A DNA stretch of 64,000 nt, taken from contig CAIZNI010000051.1 of NCBI GenBank assembly GCA_903934295.1, forward strand, positions 90,228-154,227, given 5' to 3'. Origin of the DNA: an uncultured beta proteobacterium (GTDB taxonomy: Bacteria; Pseudomonadota; Gammaproteobacteria; Burkholderiales; Burkholderiaceae_E). This document shows, piece by piece, positions 39,872 to 47,476 of this stretch. The translations under genes were made by a program, and so were the position numbers. The first letter of the stretch is position 1. The number at the start of each line of letters is the position of its first letter. The notes under the pieces were generated by a model. That model saw nothing but the letters and a program-made list of their open reading frames with translations, was not told where the DNA came from and did no database searches.

Positions 39872-41653
39872 TCAGAACAGCGCCGCGTCCATCGCCATCA
39901 GGCTGGCCGAACCGGCGCGCGCGCTGCGGATCGCCCCGGCGGTCTCGGGCAGCAGGCGCGCGAAATAGAAACGCGCCACCATCAGCTTGGCCTTGTAGAA
40001 GTCGTCCTGCGGATGGTCGAGCGCGATGCGCGCCATGCGAGCCCAGAAATAGGCCATCACCAGATGACCGATCACGCGCAGGTAGTCGACCGCGGCGGCG
40101 CCCGCTTCGTCGGGGTTCTGCAGCGCCTTCATGCCGATCTCCAGGGTGAGCTTCTCGACCTTCTCGCCGAGGTCGGCCAGCGGGTTGATGAACTCGGCCA
40201 TGTCCTCGCGGGTGCCGTGCTCCTCGACGAGTTCGCGGATCAGCCCGCCGAACTGGCGCAGCCGGGCACCGTTGTCGCCCAGCACCTTGCGCCCGAGCAG
40301 ATCGAGCGCCTGGATGGTGTTGGTGCCCTCGTAGATCATGTTGATCCGGGCATCGCGCACGAACTGCTCCATGCCCCATTCGCGGATGTAGCCGTGGCCG
40401 CCGTAGACCTGCATCGCCAGGTTCGCGCACAGGAAACCGTTGTCGGTCAGGAAGGCCTTGACCACCGGCGTGAGCAGCGCGAGCAGGTCGTGGCTCGCCT
40501 TGCGCTCGTCCTCATCGGGATGGTGCTCGGCGCGATCGGCGTGCAGACCCAGCCAGTACGCGAACGCGCGACTGCCCTCGAGGTATGCGCGCTGGGTGAG
40601 CAGCATGCGCCGCACATCCGGATGAACGATGATCGGATCGGCCGCCTGGTCGGGCGCCTTGGCGCCGGTCAGCGAACGGCCCTGGCCGCGCTCCCGCGCA
40701 TAGTCCACCGAGTTCTGGTAGGCCGCCTCGGTCAGGCCCAGCGACTGCATGCCCACGCCGATGCGCGCCGCGTTCATCATCACGAACATCGCGTTCAGGC
40801 CCTTGTTGGGCTCACCCACCAGCGTGCCCAGCGCGCCGTCGAAATCCATCACGCAGGTGGCGCTGGCGTGAATGCCCATCTTTTCCTCGATGCGCGCGGC
40901 CTTCACGCCGTTGCGCGCGCCCAGGCTGCCATCGGGACCGACAAGGTACTTGGGCACGATGAACAGCGAGATGCCGCGCGTGCCAGCGGGCGCACCGGGC
41001 AGGCGGGCGAGCACCAGGTGGACGATGTTGGTGACGAGGTCGTGCTCGCCGGCCGAGATGAAGATCTTGGTTCCGGTGATCCGGTAGCCGCCCGCAGCCT
41101 CCGGCTCGGCGCGGGTGCGCAACAGGCCCAGGTCGGTGCCGCAATGCGGCTCGGTCAGACACATGGTGCCCATCCACTCGCCCGACACCAGGCGCGGCAG
41201 ATACAGGGCCTTCTGCTCGGCCGTGCCGTGGGCCAGCAGGCAGTCATAGGCGCCGTGCGTGAGGCCCGGATACATCGAGAACGCCTGGTTGGTGGCGTTC
41301 ATCATCTCCTGGAAGGCGATGCCCACCGTCGCCGGCAGTCCCTGTCCGCCCAGGGTCGGATCGCAGTTCAGCGTCGGCCAGCCGGCGTCGCGAAACTGGT
41401 TCCAGGCCTCCTTGAAGCCCTTGGGCGTGCGGACCACGCCGTCGCCCTCGTAGGTGCAGCCCTCCTCGTCGCCGCTGCGGTTGATCGGCAGCAGCACCTC
41501 GGCACAGAAGCGGCCACCCTCGACGAGCACCTGGTCGATCAGGTCGCGGCTGACCTCGGCGTGACGCGGCATGGCGGCGTACTCGGCCTGCACACCGAGC
41601 AGTTCGTGCAGAACGAACTGCATGTCGCGGATCGGAGGGGTGTATCGGGGCAT
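39872..41653 (-). CDS. acyl-CoA dehydrogenase (FadE-like, with C-terminal AcdC domain)
   Basis: This FAD enzyme catalyses the first step of beta-oxidation. The 593-residue protein has MCLTEPHCGTDLGLLRT (FAD/substrate region), GYRITGTKIFISAGEHDLV, the helical domain with QVYGGHGYIREWGMEQFVRD, and the signature RDARINMIYEGTNTIQAL. A C-terminal extension follows. An AGGAG site precedes the ATG. It is the first gene of the operon, read from a promoter region that overlaps the end of tetR and contains operator site A. Confidence 0.93.
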   Translation of the reverse strand: MPRYTPPIRDMQFVLHELLGVQAEYAAMPRHAEVSRDLIDQVLVEGGRFCAEVLLPINRSGDEEGCTYEGDGVVRTPKGFKEAWNQFRDAGWPTLNCDPTLGGQGLPATVGIAFQEMMNATNQAFSMYPGLTHGAYDCLLAHGTAEQKALYLPRLVSGEWMGTMCLTEPHCGTDLGLLRTRAEPEAAGGYRITGTKIFISAGEHDLVTNIVHLVLARLPGAPAGTRGISLFIVPKYLVGPDGSLGARNGVKAARIEEKMGIHASATCVMDFDGALGTLVGEPNKGLNAMFVMMNAARIGVGMQSLGLTEAAYQNSVDYARERGQGRSLTGAKAPDQAADPIIVHPDVRRMLLTQRAYLEGSRAFAYWLGLHADRAEHHPDEDERKASHDLLALLTPVVKAFLTDNGFLCANLAMQVYGGHGYIREWGMEQFVRDARINMIYEGTNTIQALDLLGRKVLGDNGARLRQFGGLIRELVEEHGTREDMAEFINPLADLGEKVEKLTLEIGMKALQNPDEAGAAAVDYLRVIGHLVMAYFWARMARIALDHPQDDFYKAKLMVARFYFARLLPETAGAIRSARAGSASLMAMDAALF

Positions 41654-41665
41654 GCGGAACTCCTG

Positions 41666-42322
41666 TCAGAGGTGCGGGAGAGGGGAAGGCGATTTCTTCG
41701 AACGGTCGTTCAATAATGCGGATGCCAGACGGTCCGGAACCGCGTTGGCCGCCAGGATCCGCTGAAAGACCCGGCGAGCCCGGGACAACGAGTCTGGCGT
41801 GTTCAACAGGCGCGTGTCGTGATGCAGCGCAAGGGCGAGTCCATAGAGCTCGAACACCAGCTCGGCGACCGGCACGCCAGGGTGCAGGTCGCCCAGATCG
41901 GCGGCCTGCTGGGCCGCCCGCGTGAGTTCGCGCTGCCAGGCCTTCACCATGGTGACGAGTTCCTCGCGCACCGGGCCGGGCCGGTCGTCGTATTCCGAGG
42001 CGCCCGATATCCAGATGCAGCCGTCGGCCGCCTCGAGCGCGGTGCGTTCGAGCCAGCGATCCATGATGGCGCGCAGCCGCGGCAGGCCGCGGGGTGCCGT
42101 CAGGCCGGGGATCAGCACGTCGTCGACGAAGCGCTGCTCATAGGCCTTCAGGACCGCGATCTGGAGGTCCTCGCGCGAGCCGAAGTGCGCGAAGACGCCG
42201 CTCTTGGACATCTGCATGCGCTCGGCCAGGGCGCCGATGGTCAGCCCTTCCAGGCCGACGCGCGCCGACAGTTCGAGCGCGGCAGCGACGATGGCCACAC
42301 GGGTGAGTTCGCCTTTTTTCAT
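41666..42322 (-). CDS. TetR-family repressor of the beta-oxidation operon
   Basis: This 218-residue regulator has an N-terminal helix-turn-helix: RVAIVAAALELSARVGLEGL, then TIGALAERMQMSKSGVFAHF. The C-terminal ligand domain resembles TetR_C_39-type proteins (LERTALEAADGCIWISGASE). It ends 13 nt before the acyl-CoA dehydrogenase ATG. Matching palindromes lie in its own promoter and in its 3' end, next to the dehydrogenase start. An acyl-CoA or fatty acid inducer is likely by analogy but not shown. Confidence 0.88.
   Translation of the reverse strand: MKKGELTRVAIVAAALELSARVGLEGLTIGALAERMQMSKSGVFAHFGSREDLQIAVLKAYEQRFVDDVLIPGLTAPRGLPRLRAIMDRWLERTALEAADGCIWISGASEYDDRPGPVREELVTMVKAWQRELTRAAQQAADLGDLHPGVPVAELVFELYGLALALHHDTRLLNTPDSLSRARRVFQRILAANAVPDRLASALLNDRSKKSPSPLPHL
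41700..41711. promoter_or_regulatory. operator site A upstream of acyl-CoA dehydrogenase
   Basis: GAACGGTCGTTC is a palindrome with perfect 5-bp arms and a 2-bp centre. It lies inside the 3' end of tetR, 47 nt before the dehydrogenase start. It is the reverse complement of the tetR promoter site except at one arm position. Confidence 0.65.
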
Positions 42323-42339
42323 GATCCGGTCTGTTTATC

Positions 42340-42351
42340 GAACGACCGTAC
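42340..42351. promoter_or_regulatory. operator site B at the tetR promoter
   Basis: GAACGACCGTAC has the same half-sites as site A with one mismatch. It overlaps the proposed -10 of tetR, so binding would block the promoter (autoregulation). Confidence 0.65.
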
Positions 42352-42378
42352 TATTCTACGGATGAGCGATGGTGTCAA
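42350..42378 (-). promoter_or_regulatory. tetR promoter
   Basis: A perfect -35 TTGACA (42373-42378 on the minus strand) is followed after 17 bp by AATAGT (42350-42355). The -10 overlaps operator B. The tetR ATG is at 42320-42322. Confidence 0.6.
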
Positions 42379-42410
42379 ACCGGCGAAGGGGACCCCGGGC
42401 GGCGGGGGCG

Positions 42411-43427
42411 TCAGCGCCCGGCCGCACCGCCGCGCAGGCGCGCCAGCCGATCCGGGTAGTCGGTGATGAGTCCGTCGACGCCCCAACCGATCAGCCGCTG
42501 CATGTCGGCGGTTTCATTGACCGTCCAGGGCAGCACCTTCAGGCCCAGCGCGCGGGCTTCGCGCACGCGCGCTTCGGTCAGGTCCCGCCAGAACATCGAC
42601 CAGGTGCCGCAACCGGCCGCCGCCACCAGTCGCGCCAGCGACCCGCCGTGGTCGGCGACCTTCAGCCCGGCGTGCCAGGGCGAGGCCCCGTCGGGGCCGG
42701 GCCGCACGGTGCTCGACCGCTCGGTCTCGATCGTCAGGCAGGCGGTCGCGATCTCAGGGGCCTGTCGACGGACCTCCAGCAGGGTTCGCCAGTCGAAGGA
42801 CTGGATGGTGACGCGGTCCTGCCACCCGGCCGCGCGCACCGCGGCCACCACCCGCCCGGCGAATTCGGCGGGCGCCACCACCTCGTCGCCGGAGGTGGGG
42901 GTGATCTTGGTCTCCAGGTTGAGCGCAACCCGACGCGGCTGCGCCCGCACCAGATCGAAGAGCTCGCTCAGCGCGGGAAAGCGCTCGCCGTCGGCCGGCT
43001 GCTGGCCGGGCCACTGGCGCGCATAAGCGCCCTCCGGGCGCAGACGGCCGATGTCGTAGCGCCGCAGCTCCTCGAAGCTCAACGACCGGATCGGCGCGCC
43101 GGGCCCCTCGATCCAGCGCCCGGCCGGATCGCGCACCAGTTCGGGATTCAGGCGCGGGTCATGGGCCATCACGATCACCCCGTCGCGGGTGACCGCCATG
43201 TCCGACTCCAGGGTATCGACGCCCGCCGCCAGACCGGCCCGAAAGGCCGCCAGGGTGTTCTCGGGGGCCAGGCCGCGCGCGCCGCGATGGCCCTGGATGT
43301 CGAAGGCCAGCGCCGGATCGGCGAGAAGAAACAAGGCCACCAGGGCGCCGCACAACTGGCGGGTCCGGTTCGGACGGTGGCATCGCGCTGCGGGGACCGG
43401 CGGTTTGCGAAGCGGGTGTGGTGTCAT
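42411..43427 (-). CDS. periplasmic glycerophosphodiester phosphodiesterase
   Basis: This enzyme hydrolyses deacylated phospholipids to glycerol-3-phosphate and an alcohol. The 338-residue protein starts MTPHPLRKPPVPAARCHRPN and has a signal peptide core (LCGALVALFLLADPALA). The active site motifs are FDIQGHRGARGLAPENTLAAF (split at residues 43-63) and ESDMAVTRDGVIVMAHDP. The C-terminal WTVNETADMQRLIGWGVDGL closes the TIM barrel. The frame upstream of 43427 overlaps DUF429 and is not part of the gene. Confidence 0.92.
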   Translation of the reverse strand: MTPHPLRKPPVPAARCHRPNRTRQLCGALVALFLLADPALAFDIQGHRGARGLAPENTLAAFRAGLAAGVDTLESDMAVTRDGVIVMAHDPRLNPELVRDPAGRWIEGPGAPIRSLSFEELRRYDIGRLRPEGAYARQWPGQQPADGERFPALSELFDLVRAQPRRVALNLETKITPTSGDEVVAPAEFAGRVVAAVRAAGWQDRVTIQSFDWRTLLEVRRQAPEIATACLTIETERSSTVRPGPDGASPWHAGLKVADHGGSLARLVAAAGCGTWSMFWRDLTEARVREARALGLKVLPWTVNETADMQRLIGWGVDGLITDYPDRLARLRGGAAGR

Positions 43428-43509
43428 GGTTGTGGGATCGGACAAAACAGGGTTTGAATGGGTCGACTCGGGTCGTGGGGCAGCACCGACCCCGTCGGCA
43501 GAAATCGGA

Positions 43510-44628
43510 TCAGGCGCCGACGATCCAGCCTTCCAGGGGGTCGGTGTCGGCCGGCAGGCCCCAGCCATCGGCGCGACGGCGCCAGCCCCAGGCGGCCAGC
43601 ACCACGCAGAGCACCGCGTCCAGGCTGTCGCCACTGGCGTCGTCCAGGCAGCGCTGGCGGATCAGCGGATCGAAACGCACCGGCTGTTCGAGCTGGAAGG
43701 CGGGTGCGACAGGTGCGCCGACGGGTGCGGCGGATGCGCCAACGGATGCGGCGGGTGAGCCGACGGATGCGGCAGCCGCACCGGCCTCCAGGCTGGCGAT
43801 GATCCGGGCGCGGGCCGCCGTGCGCTCCGGTGTCTGGCGGGCGCGATCATCGCTCTTGTAGGGCTCCCGACCGATCAGCGCCCGCGCGACCAGACCGGGG
43901 TAGCCCTCGAGTGCCACGCGCATCGGATCGCCCGCCACACCCAGGCCAGGCAGATGAACCCCGGCGCGCAACAGACGCGGCGCGCCCTCGTGCAGCATCA
44001 GCGCCACCGGCGGATTGATCCATTTCATCGACGGGCTGGAGCCGGCTGGCGCATCGGTGCGCCGGTGCGCAAACTTTCCGCCGACGGGTCGGGCATCGCA
44101 GAAGGCCCGCAGGCGCTCGACGAGGGCCGGCCGCCCGATCGCGGCCAGACGCTCGGTCAGCACCGCCCAGCCCGGATCGGGGTCGGCGGCGCCAGACTCG
44201 CCGGCGCGCGACGGATCGCCGGACGTTCGGCGCGCCACGGGATCGGGCGCACGTTCGGCGCACCAGCCCCAGTCGGCCAGGAGGCCGCGCGGCAGTCCGA
44301 ACGGAAAATCGAAGGCGCCGACCCAGGGGCCGGGCGTGTGCAACCAGTGTTCGAAGCCGGCGAACGTGTCGAAGGACACCAGTGAGCGCAGTTCGATGAC
44401 CGGCAAGCCGGCGTGACTCGCCGACGCATCGTCTGCACCGGCACCGGCACCCGCACCCGCACCCGCACCTGCACCTGCACCTGCACCTGCACCCGCCGCA
44501 CCGCGGACCGCAGCGGCTTGGGCACTTGCCGGCAGCAGCGCCGCACCGGCGGCGGTGATGGCCTTGGCGCGCCGGGGGGCGCTGGTGAAATCGACGCCGA
44601 GCAGGCGAATCGCGCTGGGGTCAATCAT
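43510..44628 (-). CDS. DUF429 protein (predicted RNase H-fold nuclease)
   Basis: DUF429 proteins are classed as predicted nucleases with an RNase H fold; no activity is shown here. The 372-residue protein begins MIDPSAIRLLGVDFTSAPRR, with the first acidic residue in GVDFTS. GPWVGAFDFPFGLPRGLLAD, KWINPPVALMLHEGAPRLL and DSLDAVLCVVLAAWG follow. The ATG lies 8 nt inside the ligase gene, with AGGA upstream. Two low-complexity tracts are inserted: an Ala-Gly run coded by hexamer repeats (44435-44494) and an Ala/Ser/Val/Pro tract near 43700-43790. Coupling to a ligase and exonuclease suggests DNA repair. Confidence 0.8.
   Translation of the reverse strand: MIDPSAIRLLGVDFTSAPRRAKAITAAGAALLPASAQAAAVRGAAGAGAGAGAGAGAGAGAGAGADDASASHAGLPVIELRSLVSFDTFAGFEHWLHTPGPWVGAFDFPFGLPRGLLADWGWCAERAPDPVARRTSGDPSRAGESGAADPDPGWAVLTERLAAIGRPALVERLRAFCDARPVGGKFAHRRTDAPAGSSPSMKWINPPVALMLHEGAPRLLRAGVHLPGLGVAGDPMRVALEGYPGLVARALIGREPYKSDDRARQTPERTAARARIIASLEAGAAAASVGSPAASVGASAAPVGAPVAPAFQLEQPVRFDPLIRQRCLDDASGDSLDAVLCVVLAAWGWRRRADGWGLPADTDPLEGWIVGA
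44435..44494. repeat. hexanucleotide tandem repeat inside DUF429
   Basis: Ten units of GCACCN (mainly GCACCC and GCACCT on the plus strand) encode an Ala-Gly dipeptide run. Since the unit is 6 bp, copy-number changes would alter protein length without shifting the frame. Confidence 0.95.
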
Positions 44629-46309
44629 CGGTGGTTTCCTGCAAGCCGGTCGGGTCCGCGCCGGCCGCATCGACCAGCGCCAGCAGGCTCGCCAGCTGAT
44701 CGGCGTCGTCGATGCCCTTGTCGGGCCGCGGGCGCAGGATACGCGGGAAACGCACCGCCACGCCGCACTGGTGGCGGGCCGATCGGGAGATCCCCTCGAA
44801 GCCGAGTTCGAACACCAGGCTCGGCACGAGACTGCGCACCGGCCCGAACTTCTCGATGGTGCTGCGCCGAACCACCGCGTCGACCGCCCGGATCTGCGCA
44901 TCGGTGAGGCCCGAATAGGCCTTGGCGAACGGCACCAGCCGGCGTTCGGCGCCGGGTGGCCCGTTCCAGAGCGCGAAGGTGTAGTCGGTGTAGAGGCTGG
45001 CACGCCGGCCATGACCGCGCTGGGCATACAGCAGCACCGCGTCGATCGACCAGGGGTCCATCTTCCATTTCCACCAGTCGCCTTGCGGATGGCTGCGGGT
45101 GCGGCCCACGCCGTAGGCCGCCTGCGCCCGCTTGAGCATCAGCCCCTCGACGCCGCGCTGGCGCGACTGCGCGCGCCGAGCCGCGAGCGCAGTCCAGTCG
45201 GACTCGATCAGCAAGGCCGGCAGCGTGAGGGCGCCCGCCGGCCAGGTGGTGGCCAATGCCTCCAGGCGCGCGCGCCGCTCCCGGGTGGGCAGCGCCCGCC
45301 AGTCGCGGCCCTGCCATTCGAGCAGGTCATAGGCGACGAACCGGGCCGGCGCCTCGCGCAGCAGCCGCGCACTGACCGCGCGCCGGCCGATGCGCGTCTG
45401 CAGGGTCGCGAAGGGCAGCGGCGCCTCGGCGCCCGGCGCCCAGCACAGCACCTCGCCGTCGAGCACCAGACCGTCGGGCAAGGCGGCAGCGGCGGCCTCG
45501 ATCTCCGGGAAGCGCTCGGTGATCAGTTCCTCGCCGCGGCTCCAGAGGCTGGTGGTCCCGTCGCGACGAACCAGCTGGGCGCGAATGCCATCCCACTTCC
45601 ACTCGGCCAGCCAGTCGGTGACCGGTCCGAGGGTGTCGGGCGTCTGCTGCAGCGGCTGCGCGAGGAAGAACGGATACGGGCGCGGACCGGCCGAGGCCGG
45701 CGCGCCATCGGCACCGGCGGATTCGCCAACCAGTCGCAGGAAGGCGTTCGCATCCGGACGGGCATCCACCGCGGTGTAGCCGATCAGACGGTGCGCCAGC
45801 TCGTGCTCATCTCGGCCGCAAGCGGCTGCCAGCGCCCGCAGCACCAGCTGACGGGCCACGCCCACCCGAAGACCACCGGTGATCAGCTTGTTCATCAGGA
45901 AGCGGCCGCTGGTGTCCAGGCGGGCCCAGAGCGTGCACACGCGCGCCGCCTGCTCGGCCGGGTCGAGTCCGCGCAAGGGCAGCAGGTGATGGGTCATCCA
46001 TCCGGACAGCCCCTCGTCATCGGACTGCGCGGACGCGGGCAGCAGCAGCGCGATCGTCTCGGCCAGATCGCCAACGCTCTGGTAGCACTCATCGAACAGC
46101 CACTCGGGCAGGCCGGTCTGCTCGCGCACCGCCGCGCGCAGCACCGCCGAAGGCACCAGCCGGCGCGGCCGCGCGCCGGCCAGGAAGTACACCGCCCAGG
46201 CCGCGTCTTCCGCCGGTACCGCGAGGAAATGACGGCGCATCGCCGCGACCTTGCTGCGAACCGAGGTCGACGCATCGAGCTCGGCATAGAGCGAGGCAAA
46301 GGCCCGCAC
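44621..46309 (-). CDS. ATP-dependent DNA ligase (repair-associated bacterial type)
   Basis: This ligase seals DNA nicks through a lysyl-AMP intermediate. The 562-residue protein has an N-terminal DNA-binding domain (FASLYAELDASTSVRSKVAA...) and the nucleotidyltransferase motifs EWKWDGIRAQ (Lys nucleophile), FVAYDLLEW, RGVEGLMLKR and WWKWKMDPWSIDAVLLYA. An OB-fold C terminus includes LVFELGFEGISRSARHQCGV. It matches the ligase found with a metallo-beta-lactamase exonuclease in proteobacterial repair clusters. The start is GTG, 3 nt after the exonuclease stop. The Lhr-type helicase and phosphoesterase often found with it are not adjacent. Confidence 0.92.
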   Translation of the reverse strand: MRAFASLYAELDASTSVRSKVAAMRRHFLAVPAEDAAWAVYFLAGARPRRLVPSAVLRAAVREQTGLPEWLFDECYQSVGDLAETIALLLPASAQSDDEGLSGWMTHHLLPLRGLDPAEQAARVCTLWARLDTSGRFLMNKLITGGLRVGVARQLVLRALAAACGRDEHELAHRLIGYTAVDARPDANAFLRLVGESAGADGAPASAGPRPYPFFLAQPLQQTPDTLGPVTDWLAEWKWDGIRAQLVRRDGTTSLWSRGEELITERFPEIEAAAAALPDGLVLDGEVLCWAPGAEAPLPFATLQTRIGRRAVSARLLREAPARFVAYDLLEWQGRDWRALPTRERRARLEALATTWPAGALTLPALLIESDWTALAARRAQSRQRGVEGLMLKRAQAAYGVGRTRSHPQGDWWKWKMDPWSIDAVLLYAQRGHGRRASLYTDYTFALWNGPPGAERRLVPFAKAYSGLTDAQIRAVDAVVRRSTIEKFGPVRSLVPSLVFELGFEGISRSARHQCGVAVRFPRILRPRPDKGIDDADQLASLLALVDAAGADPTGLQETTDD

Positions 46310-46312
46310 CGA

Positions 46313-47452
46313 TCAGCCCTTTCCGGGGGCGCCCGGGGGCGGCGCAAACCCGTCCGCGCCATCGGTCAGCAACCACTGACCGGCCGCGTCGATGAGGGGC
46401 CGGGGGGCGGGGGCGTCAGCCGGGAGCGCCTCGCCCACTGCGTCGCCCCCCTCGGCATCGTCGCCGCCTTCACCGAAGCGGGTCTGCAGCGCCGCCGCGT
46501 CGCGGCCCTGCTCGCCCAGCCAGCGCACCAGCGGAGCGACCTGTCCATGGGTGACCAGCACCCGCGCCGCGCCGCTGGCCTCGATCGCCTGCTGCAGCCC
46601 GGGCCAGTCGGCGTGATCGGAGAGCACGAAGCCGCGGTCGACCGCACGCCGGCGACGCGCCCCGCGCAACTGCATCCAGCCCGAGGCGAAAGCGTCCGAC
46701 GGATCGGTGAAGCGGCGCAACCCGGGCGACCCGGCACTGGCGGGCGGCGCCAGCACGAGCGCCCGCGAGGCGACCGCCGGATCGGCGCCGGCCTCGATGC
46801 CCAGCACCGCGGGCAGGCGCACGCCGGCCTGCTGATACACCCGGTTCAGGGGCAGGATCGCGCTGTGGCACACGATCGGGCCGATGCTGGCGTCGACCCC
46901 GTTCAGGATGCGCTGCGCCTTGCCCAGCGAATAGCAGTAGAGGATGCTGGCCCGGCCGTCGGCAGCGTTGGCCGACCACCAGCGATCGATGGCGGCCATG
47001 ATCTCGCGCTGGGGTTGCCAGCGATACACCGGCAAACCGAAGGTGGATTCGGTGACGAAGGTGTCGCAGCGCACCGGCTCGAAGGCGGTGCAGGTGGGGT
47101 CGGGTTCGACCTTGTAGTCCCCGGAGACCACCCAGACACGGCCACGGTGCGCCAGCCGGATCTGCGCCGATCCGAGGATGTGGCCGGCCGGATGAAAGGA
47201 CACCGTCACCCCGCCGATCGTGATCGGCTCGCCCCAGGCCAGTCCCTGGATCGACACCGGGCCCAGCCGCACACCGAGCACGCCCAGCGACTCGGCGCTG
47301 GCCAGATAGCGGCGGTGTCCGGTGCGGGCGTGGTCGGCATGCGCATGGGTGATCAGCGCGCGATCGACCGGGCGCCAGGGATCGATGAAGAAGTCGCCCG
47401 CCGCGCAGTACAGGCCCTGCGGGCGCAGCGCGAGCAGTTCGGGCTCGGGCAT
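46313..47452 (-). CDS. ligase-associated exonuclease (metallo-beta-lactamase/beta-CASP type)
   Basis: This is an SNM1-like DNA exonuclease of 379 residues. The metal motif is LITHAHADHARTGH (about residues 33-46), followed by SFHPAGHILGSAQIRL, VWVVSGDYKVEPDPTC, FVTESTFGLPVYRW and FVLSDHADWPGLQQAI. These are the family features of the exonuclease paired with ATP-dependent ligase. A Gly/Asp/Ala-rich, non-conserved stretch precedes the C terminus. It lies 24 nt after clsB and 3 nt before the ligase. Confidence 0.9.
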   Translation of the reverse strand: MPEPELLALRPQGLYCAAGDFFIDPWRPVDRALITHAHADHARTGHRRYLASAESLGVLGVRLGPVSIQGLAWGEPITIGGVTVSFHPAGHILGSAQIRLAHRGRVWVVSGDYKVEPDPTCTAFEPVRCDTFVTESTFGLPVYRWQPQREIMAAIDRWWSANAADGRASILYCYSLGKAQRILNGVDASIGPIVCHSAILPLNRVYQQAGVRLPAVLGIEAGADPAVASRALVLAPPASAGSPGLRRFTDPSDAFASGWMQLRGARRRRAVDRGFVLSDHADWPGLQQAIEASGAARVLVTHGQVAPLVRWLGEQGRDAAALQTRFGEGGDDAEGGDAVGEALPADAPAPRPLIDAAGQWLLTDGADGFAPPPGAPGKG

Positions 47453-47476
47453 GATCGCGCGCGCTCCCCTCGCCGC

